A stretch of DNA of 64,000 nt, taken from NCBI GenBank assembly GCA_905221605.1, contig CAJNDS010002246.1:1118429-1182428 (forward strand), given 5' to 3'. Below the pieces are notes generated by a model. It was not told where the DNA came from and searched no databases. It saw only the letters and a list, made by a program, of their open reading frames with translations. The position numbers and the translations under genes were made by a program. Shown here piece by piece: positions 42,125 through 51,004 of this stretch (its first letter is position 1; every line of letters starts with the position of its first letter). The DNA is from Symbiodinium natans. Lineage: Eukaryota > Sar > Dinophyceae > Suessiales > Symbiodiniaceae.

Positions 42125-42270
42125 GTCCTCAACCCTAAACCCTAAACCCTAAACCCTAAACCCTAAACCCTAAACCCTAAACCCTAAACCTAAACCCTAA
42201 ACCCTAAACCCTAAACCGGCTGTAGGGTTTAGGGTTTAGGGTTTAGAGTTTAGGGTTTAGGGTTTAGGAT
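42125..42270. repeat. head-to-head CCCTAAA / TTTAGGG arrays
   Basis: About 13 C-strand units (42125-42217), an 8-bp spacer, then about six G-strand units (42225-42270): a near-perfect telomeric palindrome with no exon between. Confidence 0.9.
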
Positions 42271-42599
42271 TTATAGGCCTTCTTGCATCCTTCTTCGATG
42301 CTTTAGCCCTCCGCCATCACAGCCAAAGTGGGGCATCGCCTTGTAAACCCTAAACCAAGGCTACTAAAAGCTCCTAAACGCCTAGCCAGAAAGCCCAAAA
42401 AACTCCCCAAGCTAAGACTATTGAAATCCCCTGGCCTCCTGGCATCCGAGCCATAAACCTCAAAACCCTAAGCCCCCGATGGTCCTTTGGCGGGCCAACT
42501 TTTCTTGATCTTCCCAAAGAGAGGGCCGGGGGGGGGGGGGTTTGGCATTTGAGTCCCTAAAGCCTGAACCCTACTAGACCCTAGACCCGAAACCCGAAG

Positions 42600-42660
42600 C
42601 CCTAAACCCTAAACCCGAAACCCGAAACCCTAAACCCTAAACCCTAAACCCTAAACCCTT
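42600..42660 (-). repeat. CCCTAAA / CCCGAAA array
   Basis: About eight mixed units. Confidence 0.9.
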
Positions 42661-42666
42661 AACCCC

Positions 42667-42730
42667 AGAGCCTCCATGGTGCCGAAGATCCCGGAATCAC
42701 AGCAGCGATATGGCAGAGGCGACGAAGCCC
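42667..42730 (+). CDS. candidate exon, frame ambiguous
   Basis: CCCCAG acceptor. Two + frames are open: one reads MVPKIPESQQRYGRGDEAPF, the other MAEATKPPFGF. Confidence 0.3.
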
Positions 42731-42974
42731 CCTTTTGGTTTCCAAGTTCAGGTTTTGTTCATGGGTTTAGTGCACAGGGTTGGGGTCCGGTGGGGATGTA
42801 CACCCTTGAGACTTCAGGGCCGTAGGGCAGAGGGTTTATTTATGGCCGTAACTCATGAAAACCTCCAATTTCGGAGTAGAAATCTTCTGCATATGGCAAG
42901 AGAGGACTACTTCTCGGGGTTCAGACTTGATGCCCTCAACCCCAAACGAGCGTTTTGGGGTCCAAGAGGGGCTA

Positions 42975-43022
42975 GCCCCAACCCTAAACCCTAAACCCTA
43001 AACCCTAAACCCTAAACCCTAC
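42975..43022 (-). repeat. CCCTAAA array
   Basis: About six units; the following island encodes YNENSKKRAVAS in + and then a TAA (43020-43058). Confidence 0.9.
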
Positions 43023-43224
43023 AACGAGAACTCCAAGAAGAGGGCCGTCGCGTCGTAACCCCACAACCCGGATCTGAGGTTGCGTTCCCGAACTCGAAAA
43101 GCTCCTATGCACCCTGAACTTTCAAAAACCCCTACTTCATCCCTCAACCCTAAACCCTAAACCCTCAACCCTAAACTCTAAACCCTAAGCCGCAAACCCT
43201 GAACCCTAAATCTGTCTTTGCCAG

Positions 43225-43295
43225 GGGTCGCAGGGCCTGGCCGGCATCTCCGCCGCCGTCCCGCTGCCAGGGGGCAAGGCCGGCCCTGTGGTCGG
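43225..43295 (+). CDS. candidate exon (GSQGLAGISAAVPLPGGKAG...)
   Basis: TTGCCAG|G acceptor. The phase-0 + frame reads GSQGLAGISAAVPLPGGKAG then PVVG. A GT donor is available at GTCGGG or GTGTAG. C-strand upstream and G-strand downstream. Small-residue-rich and protein-like; family not recognised. Confidence 0.5.
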
Positions 43296-43606
43296 GTGTA
43301 GGGTTTAGAGTTTAGGGTTTCGGGTTTGGGGTTTAGGGTTTAGGGGTTAGGGGTTAGGGTTTAGGGATACTTAGACACTCTACTTATCCAAGTACCATGC
43401 ATTCAAGTAGGGTAGGAGTGTGTGTTGAGGGTCCACCCTAAGCTCCTAAACCCTTTTGGGTCCCTTATATGCATACCCTGAACCCGAAACCCTAAACCCT
43501 TAAACCCTAAACCTTCAACATAAGGACTCCAAAAGGGGCCCCTAAATTAGAGAACATCCTCTATGACCTAACATCTGGCTCCCGGTGTGCCTTTATGAAA
43601 CAACCC

Positions 43607-43871
43607 CATCCCCCAACCCCCCCAACCCCCCCAACCCCCCCAACCCCCCCAACCCCCCCAACCCCCGCAACCCCCCCAACCCCCCCAACCCCCCCAACCC
43701 CCCCAACCCCCCCACCCCCCCAACCCCCCCACCCCCCCACCCCCCCAACCCCCCCAACCCCCCCCCAACCCCCCCCCACCCACCCCCCCCAACCCACACC
43801 ACCCCCCCAACCACCCCCCCCAAAACCACCCCCCCAACCACCCCAACCACTCCCCCAACCACCCCCCCAAC
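43607..43871 (-). repeat. CCCCCCAA-type C-rich satellite
   Basis: About 30 AACCCCCC(C) units degenerating toward CCACC, directly adjacent to canonical CCCTAAA. All frames are open on both strands; the poly-Pro and poly-Gly frames are artefacts. Confidence 0.95.
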
Positions 43872-44010
43872 CCCTAAACCCTAAACCCTAAAACCCTAAA
43901 CCCTAAACCCTAAACCCTGAACCCTAAACCCTAAACCCTAAACCCTAAACCCTAAACCCTAAACCCTAAACCCTAAACCCTAAACCCTAAACCCTAAACC
44001 CTAAACCCTG
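43871..44010 (-). repeat. CCCTAAA array
   Basis: About 20 tandem units. Confidence 0.95.
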
Positions 44011-44019
44011 CCTGAGCAG

Positions 44020-44058
44020 AGGTGGTCTGCGTCGCCGGTGATGAGCTCGTAGCCCCGT
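44020..44058 (+). CDS. candidate micro-exon (VVCVAGDELVAP)
   Basis: GAGCAG acceptor. The + frame reads EVVCVAGDELVAP and then TGA. C-strand array upstream, G-strand block 44070-44105 downstream. Confidence 0.4.
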
Positions 44059-44559
44059 GAATCCCCCAGAGAGAGTTTAGAGTTTAGGGTTTAGGGTTTA
44101 GGGTTGAGGCTACAAGCGCTAAACCCTGAACCCTAAACCCTGATCCCCAAACCCTGAGCCCCGAACCCTGAGCCCCAAAACAATAAACCAACCTTGAACC
44201 ACCAAGGAAGGAGGAGTTTAGGAAGGATCACGGGTCCCCCCTCCCCTCTAGGCTTTCGGGTTTGCCTTGGTGGCTGAGTTTAACGCCCTATGGCCAGTTA
44301 GCTCCACGAACTGGTTTGGGACTCCGCAGCTAAAAGTCCTAAACCGGACGCGCTAAAAGTTAAAACTGTAGCTAACTACACGAACCTCCGCCCTCCCCCC
44401 CGACCAAGCCCTAAACCCTAAACCCCAACCTAAGCACATTCAACCCCCCAAGCTTTTACGCCCCAAGCCACCTTGTGCAACCAAAGAAGAAGGAAACCCT
44501 AAAAACTAAACCTAAGACCCGACCCCACCTTGCACCCCCAGCAAGGAAAAACACATCGC

Positions 44560-45000
44560 AATATTTTCATACACGGGGAAGGATAACATAAGAATACACG
44601 CTAAACTGCAACAACCGAGAACCATCTCAAATCACCCAAAAAAAACCGGGATGCCCAGAAGCACCCTTACTCCCTCTTATCTGTGCCCCTAGAGGCCCCC
44701 GGTAGCCGCTGGGAACCTTCCGGAGGGGCCAGACAGGGTTTAGGGCTTCGGGTCTTGGCTTTTCCCATTTCGGGGTGTTGTGTCGAGAGCTTCGGTGGTT
44801 ATTTATTGCCCAGCCTGCAGACACACCCAGGCAGCTCCTGCAAGAGCTTTCGACGGCCTCGCAACCATGCCAGGCCAGGTCCTAATTCTGAAAGAAGGCA
44901 TACTCCTGGGTATCATTCTCTCTGTGTAAGAGATAATTGCGGTCTCCTACATCGTTTTAGCTGTGTGCGTTCCTGAACAAAGGCAGTGCTGGCCTCCAAA
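44560..45000. other. unique sequence, weak coding signal
   Basis: A + frame at 44683-44976 is open for 97 codons, partly protein-like (PLEAPGSRWEPSGGARQG near its start). No domain and no clear splice sites. Confidence 0.3.
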
Positions 45001-45347
45001 CCCTAGACCCCTCGCGCTTGTTGCTTGTTGGGGGTTTATGTTTTGTTTTAACCCTGAACCCTAAACCCTAAACCCTAAACCTTATAGTTTAGGGTGGCAA
45101 ACACCCATGTAGTCCTGCATGGGTTCAGGCTGAATGGCCTAAGACGGAGTTTAGGGTTTAGGGCTGCAAGTTGCAGGCTTAAAGTACGATTCTGAGCTTA
45201 ATAAAATCAAAAACCCATGCTAACATGGACTAACGAGGGTTTTTGGGTAGGAGAAGTGAACCTCAAGCCGGGAATTTAAACCGCCCAAGCCCCGAACCCT
45301 TAACCACCCTTTGGGAAGTATTGAGAAGCCATGCACTTTTCTCGCAG

Positions 45348-45437
45348 GCATTCTATGCTGACGACAAAGGCCTCCTGGCCGTGGGCCTGGTGCTCCTTTT
45401 GCGGAACCCGGAAAGCTGGCTTCAACTGCAGATCTAG
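45348..45437 (+). CDS. candidate exon (AFYADDKGLLAVGLVLLLRN...)
   Basis: TCTCGCAG|G acceptor. The phase-0 + frame reads AFYADDKGLLAVGLVLLLRN then PESWLQLQI and TAG at 45435-45437. An amphipathic/hydrophobic, well-formed peptide. The stop could instead be intronic if the donor lies earlier. CCCTAAA begins 8 bp later. Confidence 0.5.
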   Translation, partial: AFYADDKGLLAVGLVLLLRNPESWLQLQI

Positions 45438-45771
45438 TTCCCTCCTAAACCCTAAACCCTAAACCCTAAACCCTAAACCCCTGATTTTTTTCAGATAAAA
45501 ACCCCCAAGAGGATCTCTTGTTGCTAGCGAAGGCCTGGCTGCCCCAAATATCCACCCCCCCCTGCCCCCTTCCCTAGCTGCAGCACACGATGGTGGCCTG
45601 AGGTAAAGTCTATAAGACCCTGGGGATTAGGGTTCAAGGAGGGTTTAGGGTTTAGGGTTTAGGGTTTAGGTTTTTGTTTCCTACGCTTCCAAAACTGGAA
45701 ACGCCCTTTCTCCTAGGCGTTGAAGACAAAGCTAGACCCCCTACGGACACCTAAGCTGAGTACCTAAACAG

Positions 45772-45838
45772 CTGCAACGAGGTCCTGGCCCTCTTCGCAG
45801 ACGCGTCCTTCCTGCTGATCAAAGCTGACGAGGCTTGA
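45772..45838 (+). CDS. candidate exon, possibly terminal (NEVLALFADASFLLIKADEA)
   Basis: AAACAG acceptor. The + frame reads NEVLALFADASFLLIKADEA and TGA at 45836-45838. An internal TTCGCAG is an alternative acceptor. Strongly protein-like. Confidence 0.5.
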
Positions 45839-46399
45839 GCACTTGACTTTGCAAGGCTGAACCCTAAACCCTGAACCCTAAACCCCGGACAGCTCCCCCT
45901 TCGACAACTCACCCTACACTCGCCCCACAGCTTCCCCCCCTTAGGCCTTTTTTTGCTGAAAACTTGTTCTTCAGGAGCCTCATTGGGGAGGATCCCTGGT
46001 GCGGGAACGTAGGGCTCTCTACCCAAGCCCTTGATTAGCCTAAAATTGTTTGGGGAGTCCTAGAGGGGAGTGGGGGACTACCAGAAAGCCCCGCAGCTTT
46101 TTGAGAGAGAGAGAGAGAGAATTCGGTGTCTTATATTTCCCATGGTCCCTTTAAGAAGTTCAGGGTATTGGGACCCTAATTCCCTGAAGAACCGGTCCGA
46201 GAGAGAGAGAGAGGGAAGAAAACTGTATATATATATATATATGTATAATATACATACATATATATATGCAAGAAAGAAAGAAACAAAAAAAACTAAAATA
46301 AAAAACAAAGAAAGAAAGAGGCCACTGGAAGCCGCCGTGGCATGGTGGAGCTGCTGTCCGCCCTTTTTCTCAGCACAAGGGGTACCTCGCAGGTTGAGG

Positions 46400-46490
46400 G
46401 GGTTTAGGGTTTTCAGGGTTTTTAGGGTTTAGGGTCTAGGGTTTAGGGTTTAGGGTTTAGGGTTTAGGGTCTAGGGTTTAGGGTTTAGAC
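46400..46490 (+). repeat. TTTAGGG array
   Basis: About 11 units with TCTAGGG and TTTTCAGGG variants. Upstream microsatellites: (GA)n at 46104-46120 and 46199-46212, and (TA)n at 46226-46268. Confidence 0.9.
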
Positions 46491-46906
46491 GTCGGACGGC
46501 TCATACTTCCGGGTCTAGGGTTTAGGGCTTGGTGTTCATACTCGGATTGAAGAAGCAACCTGTTGAGTGCCTGGATGTACGTCTTCGGGGGTTTTTGCCT
46601 TTGGGTTTTGGAGGCATGGCACAGGGCCTGAAGGCTTCGAGGCTTTAGAGTGGCAATTCTCGGTCCGGCCAATGAAGCGCTGCCAAACTCTAAACGAAAG
46701 ATGGTTTTAACAACACTGCTGAACGTGCCCTAAACCCCACAATCCGAACTCTGTGCAAAGACTACGCTTCGATGTAACCCAGTTATAGCCGTTTGCCATG
46801 TTTGGGGTTCTGGGCTCCTCTGCCACAAGTAACCGACACCCAAAAGGGTGCCTTGTGCCCCAACCCTGCACCCTAAACTCTAAACCCTAAACCCTCATTA
46901 TTACAG

Positions 46907-46981
46907 GTTTCTGGGTCACCCCAGTTCTATGATGCGCTGAAAGCTGAGGTCGACGGCATGCAGCTTCGTCAAAGCCTCGAG
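46907..46981 (+). CDS. candidate exon, well-bounded (VSGSPQFYDALKAEVDGMQL...)
   Basis: ATTACAG|G acceptor and GTGGCG donor bound exactly 25 codons in phase 0: VSGSPQFYDALKAEVDGMQL then RQSLE. C-strand units upstream, G-run and TTTAGGG downstream. One of the best exon candidates; family not recognised. Confidence 0.6.
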
Positions 46982-47032
46982 GTGGCGAGGGGGGGGGGGG
47001 GGGGGGGATTTGGGGTTTTGGGTTTAGGGTTT

Positions 47033-47273
47033 GGGATGTTCCCTCCTATACTACCCAGCCCTTAATCGGGATTATAGTACCCCCTGTTGACTACAGTAGC
47101 ACTAGTAGTGATCATAGAATTTGGGATGTTCCCCCTTATAGTATCCAGGATTATAGTCCCCCCCCCCCCCCTGTTCTACTCAAGAGCTGTCGCGAACAGC
47201 CCTTCGAAGGGATTATAGTACGCCCCCTATGATAACCCCTACTGAGGACTCTTAGGATAAGGGGGAGCATCCC
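47033..47273. mobile_element. P2-family palindromic element, nested or expanded
   Basis: Left end GGGATGTTCCCTCCTATACT; a second left-end copy GGGATGTTCCCCCTTATAGT lies at 47122; right end GACTCTTAGGATAAGGGGGA then GCATCCC. Two starts and one end suggest nested insertion or partial duplication. Confidence 0.65.
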
Positions 47274-47286
47274 AAGTTTCGGGTGT

Positions 47287-47430
47287 GTTTAGGGTTTAGG
47301 GTTTAGGGTTTAGGGTTTAGGGTTTAGGGTTTAGGGTTTAGGGTTTAGGGTTTAGGGTTTAGGGTTTAGGGTTTAGGGTTTAGGGTTTAGGGTTTAGGGT
47401 TTAGGGGGTGTTTAGGGTTTAGGGTTTTGG
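47287..47430 (+). repeat. TTTAGGG array
   Basis: About 18 tandem units. The following 47430-48650 is unique sequence with short overlapping frames and no supported gene. Confidence 0.95.
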
Positions 47431-48659
47431 GGCGCGGCCTAGGGCTCTACGGGGTAGAGAGGTTTCAAGGGACTAAAGGGGGGACCCTTACAAAGGACCT
47501 GAGGGCTTCTGTGGGGCTTATCTAGGGGCTACGTGGGTATAGAGGGACTATACAAGGTATATGTAAGGGTTATCGAGTGGAATAAGATCACGGGTCCCGT
47601 CTTTGGGGGAGTTTAGCGGTTTTGTGTGTTGGGCTTCTAAGATTCTAGGGCTTCGGGTTGGTGGTTTCAGGCTTTCAGGGCGTGGAGGGACGGGGGGACG
47701 GGGGGGGCGGGGTCGGGCATTTGGGGTTTGGATGTGGGTTTCACGTTCCAGTGTGTACCTCCTGTTGAACCAAAATAGGGGAATTTCAGAGGTGTCTTTT
47801 CGAGGGGCATTGCGCTAGTGTTGTAAGTCAAGGCCCGGAGAGTGAGCGCGCCGCAGGGGTGGGGGTAGGTTTTGGAGTTTAGGAAATGGAGTCCCCTGAG
47901 CCCTTGAGCTCTTGCTGCGTCTTGGGGCGATATCTTCGTTAAGGGTGGTTTACCCCCAGCTTGACCTACCCCCAGCTTGACCCCCCGCAAAAACCGCGCG
48001 CATGCGAGGCGGATCTCTGCTGCTCGCAGCTGGTTCTCCGCAAGACCACAGTCCTGGGAGGCCGGGGGACCTTAAATTCCTTGACCCTGAAGGCCAATTA
48101 GTAGACCGGACACCATGTGATGTGGGAGCTACGGTTCCCTTCTGTGGGACGGGGGGGGGAGAGGTGAGATGTGGGTTTGAGCTTGGGACAGAATCGGTTT
48201 AGGGTTTAACGTCTTTGGGGAGGGTAGCTTTCCTACTTCTTTTCTTAAGGTCGACCTTGTGGTCCATAGAATGCCCAAGGTTGTATGTACACGATATTTT
48301 TCGGAGGCGATGGAGAAGCTGCTTAGTTTGGGCTTGGAGAAAGGCAACAAGGGGTAGGTGTGTTAAGGGCACATTCTGTGTTTCTAGGTAATTACCCAAA
48401 TCCTCACATGCACTTCGCAACATTTACCTGTTGGGGATTTCGAGCGTAAGGCGTTGACGAGCTGAAACGCTAAGCCCTAAAACCCTCCAATCCTTACAAA
48501 GCCCTACATCCTAGGTTTACTAGCGCCATGTTCCCTCAAAGCTACAACCCTTCTACTGGGTAGGCCCTTGGGCTATTTGTCTTTTTCCCTTCTTGGGTTT
48601 AGGCGGATCACCTTTCGGAAAGCAAGAATCCGAGGGCCCTAAACCCTGGCCCTCAGCCC

Positions 48660-48740
48660 TAACCCTAAACCCTAAACCCTAAACCCTGAACCCTGAACCC
48701 TGAACCCTGAACCCTGAACCCTGAACCCTGAACCCTAAAC
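48660..48740 (-). repeat. CCCTAAA then CCCTGAA array
   Basis: Three CCCTAAA units followed by eight consecutive CCCTGAA units. Confidence 0.95.
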
Positions 48741-48741
48741 G

Positions 48742-48840
48742 CCGGCCGATGTTTATCCGATGCCCTCGCGAGGCTCAGACTTCGTCCAGCCAGGGCCCCA
48801 GAGTACTCCATGCGAACCCCAAATGTTCTCACCAACCCGA
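48742..48840 (+). CDS. candidate exon (PADVYPMPSRGSDFVQPGPQ...)
   Basis: Begins directly after the C-strand array. The + frame reads PADVYPMPSRGSDFVQPGPQ and continues about 10 codons. Pro/Gln-rich. No confident splice sites. Confidence 0.35.
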
Positions 48841-49379
48841 AACCCTAAATCGTTATACTTTATATATGTATATCAGTACATATGCACATATCTCTGGCTG
48901 TATATACAATGTTCTACCTTTGTCTTTGTCTTCTGTGTTTCATGCAGTTCTTCCACCCATTTCGCGGCTTTACGGTCTTTGCAACCCCCACCCCCCTCCC
49001 TGCCCCCTCCCCCCCCCGGGCGCGCCAAACAGTGGCCAGGCCCGCCAGCCTAAACCCTAAACCCTCAACCCTAAACTTAGGCTTCCAGGTTGGTCTCCCA
49101 GAGAATCCCCCCACCCCTTGAACTTTAGACGCCCTATAGGCCTTCCACCCTAGCTTCCGATGGCCTTGAGCTAAACCGACAAAATTGCTCCCTGCAGCAG
49201 AAATATTCATGATCATAATGGCAATAGGAACAGCAATTATGGTAAAACAGAGTGACCAGAGTACTGGTATGTAATAGTAGATCATCGCATACAACAGCAA
49301 ACATAATAACAGGAGTAATGCTAATCATACGAATAGTAGTGAGTGACTAGTGACAGGAGTGATATTGAAGGCCCTAAAC

Positions 49380-49432
49380 CCTTAACCCTAAACCCCAAAA
49401 CCTAAACCCCAAACCCTAAACCCTAAACCCTA
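49380..49432 (-). repeat. CCCTAAA array (insertion target)
   Basis: C-strand units immediately left of the LTR element. The last five bases, CCCTA (49428-49432), match the five bases right of the element (57691-57695). Confidence 0.95.
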
Positions 49433-49719
49433 TACGGGGGCAACCGAAAGGGAACAGGGAAAGAAACCAACCCTCAACAGTCGCCTATATGGATTTCCCA
49501 GATCGAACCAGAAACAAGAACACCCACCCCTAAGGGGACAGGATAAGGGAGAAGGGACGGGACTACTCCAACCCGTTAAACCCAACCCCAGGCGTACGTA
49601 CTTTTTCAACAAAAGCTGACGGCTCTTGGCCATCTTGAGCCATACAAGATTTCCGGGTTCATTGACCCTTCCAACCCCCAACACTAACTCCTTTCTACAA
49701 TACCAGTTGCAGCTCCGCA
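49433..49719 (-). repeat. 3' LTR (287 bp)
   Basis: On the - strand it begins TGCGGAGCTGCAACTGGTAT and ends GGTTGCCCCCGTA (TG...TA ends). It differs from the 5' LTR at three positions: in the GGCTCTTGGCC block, in GAGCCATACAAG and in CCTTTCTACA. Confidence 0.95.
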
Positions 49720-49729
49720 CTCCCCCTGT
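49720..49729 (-). other. polypurine tract
   Basis: On the - strand ACAGGGGGAG lies immediately before the TG of the 3' LTR, where plus-strand priming by a purine tract is expected in LTR retroelements. Confidence 0.8.
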
Positions 49730-50090
49730 CCTAGGATTTCCTAGGACACATTGGAGGTGCAGATCTTTTGGCCAAAAACTGCCATTAAGGCAGCAGCCAG
49801 CTGCTTGAAATGCACAATATGGTTTTACGTCATCCAGGACGAAATTATAGCACATTGGCTAAACCCACTAACCACAGAGAATCTTTTTCCACCATGATCC
49901 TCTTATCATTGAAGACTCTTCGGCCTTCTTCACCACAAACCGTGGTCTTCGCTACGCGAAAAACTACTGACTTCTACTATCAGGGATTTCCATACCCTTA
50001 ATAGTAACCACCACATTGTCAGCACATTGGCTGTTCCAGCGCACCTGTCTCCAGAAAGAGAAAAACCATCCCTTCATCCATACCATCCAA
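49730..50090 (-). other. 3' untranslated region of the element
   Basis: Between the last ORF's stop and the purine tract. Only short shadow frames. Also contains a small palindrome, CCTAGGAAATCCTAGG (49731-49746). Confidence 0.6.
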
Positions 50091-50960
50091 TCACTTCTTT
50101 TTCCGATTGTTGGCAATTCTGAGGTGAAGTTGCAGCAGAATATACTCCAGGTCCGAAACTGTAAGAACAGGATCCTGCACGCACCTTTGAATTGAGGATA
50201 CCAATCCTTCTCTCTTTGCGTCCTCAATCGCTTGGCAAGATTGACCCAGCTCTGCATTCACAGTGGTAGACGCTGGTGCATCCACATCAGATGGACGATC
50301 CTTTTCCTCAGGACCTTGCACCATTACCACCTCTTCCTTTTTGGGACTCTGACTTTTCTCCTTCTTCTTCGTCTTTCCACCGACATTTGACTTTGTGCGC
50401 ATTTTCGAGGCTTTTTCCCCTGCAGAAACCACCGCATTGGATGATGATCCACCCCTCTCAATGTTCGCCGGCATCTTCTTCGGCTTTGGAACCAGAAGAG
50501 TGTAAGGATCTTCGATAGCTGCAGCTTTCCTCTTCTTTTTGACCTTTTTCATCTCCTCCTCAACGGCAACCTCCGTCTCCGAAGTCTCAACCACTTCTTT
50601 TTCTGCAGGAATATCCTTGCTGGACTCCCTTTCTAGGGACCTCTTTTTGCCCCTTTTGGAATCTTTCTCTTCTCCCAAATTGGCTCGCTCGTACCATATC
50701 CTCAGGTCATTGACCCATTCTTCCACTTCCGCGAGCGAAACATCATACGACTTCACTACTTCGTGAAGTTCCAGCACGGACAGCATACTAGTGGTCCACG
50801 AAACCCATTCTCTATCCATCTGGTCAGCATCTCCATTGAACTTCAGGAGTTTGAACAGTGGGTCCGCCTCTGCTCGAGCCAAATCTGACTTGCCATCGGA
50901 CAGAAATGAAATCGCCTCCATCAACAGTTCCGTCATTTTGGTATCATCGTCATAAACCAT
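50091..50960 (-). CDS. element ORF4: basic, coiled, nucleic-acid-binding-like C-terminal part
   Basis: 289 codons from the first ATG. The same frame is open further upstream, to about 51050, where it overlaps the end of ORF3, so ORF4 probably continues ORF3 after a one-base frame change. Residues 1-100 are helical (EWVNDLRIWY near 81-90). Residues 100-215 are Lys/Glu-rich with NLS-like clusters (KKVKKKRKA at 138-146, GGKTKKKEKS near 194-203). Residues 244-289 form a second predicted helical segment ending in NNRKKK. No catalytic motif. Function unknown; it may act as a nuclear-targeting or RNA-binding tail. Confidence 0.75.
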   Translation of the reverse strand: MVYDDDTKMTELLMEAISFLSDGKSDLARAEADPLFKLLKFNGDADQMDREWVSWTTSMLSVLELHEVVKSYDVSLAEVEEWVNDLRIWYERANLGEEKDSKRGKKRSLERESSKDIPAEKEVVETSETEVAVEEEMKKVKKKRKAAAIEDPYTLLVPKPKKMPANIERGGSSSNAVVSAGEKASKMRTKSNVGGKTKKKEKSQSPKKEEVVMVQGPEEKDRPSDVDAPASTTVNAELGQSCQAIEDAKREGLVSSIQRCVQDPVLTVSDLEYILLQLHLRIANNRKKK

Positions 50961-51004
50961 AAAATCCTCCTCACCATCATCGAACTGTTCAGGAGAGATC
51001 TCCT

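Noticed and set aside
43561-43891. Pro-rich and Gly-rich frames of about 100 codons
   Set aside because: Translation of a CCCCCCAA satellite in every frame.
45348-45437. YADD motif suggesting reverse transcriptase
   Set aside because: No other RT motifs around it; the exon is only 30 codons and the match is four residues.
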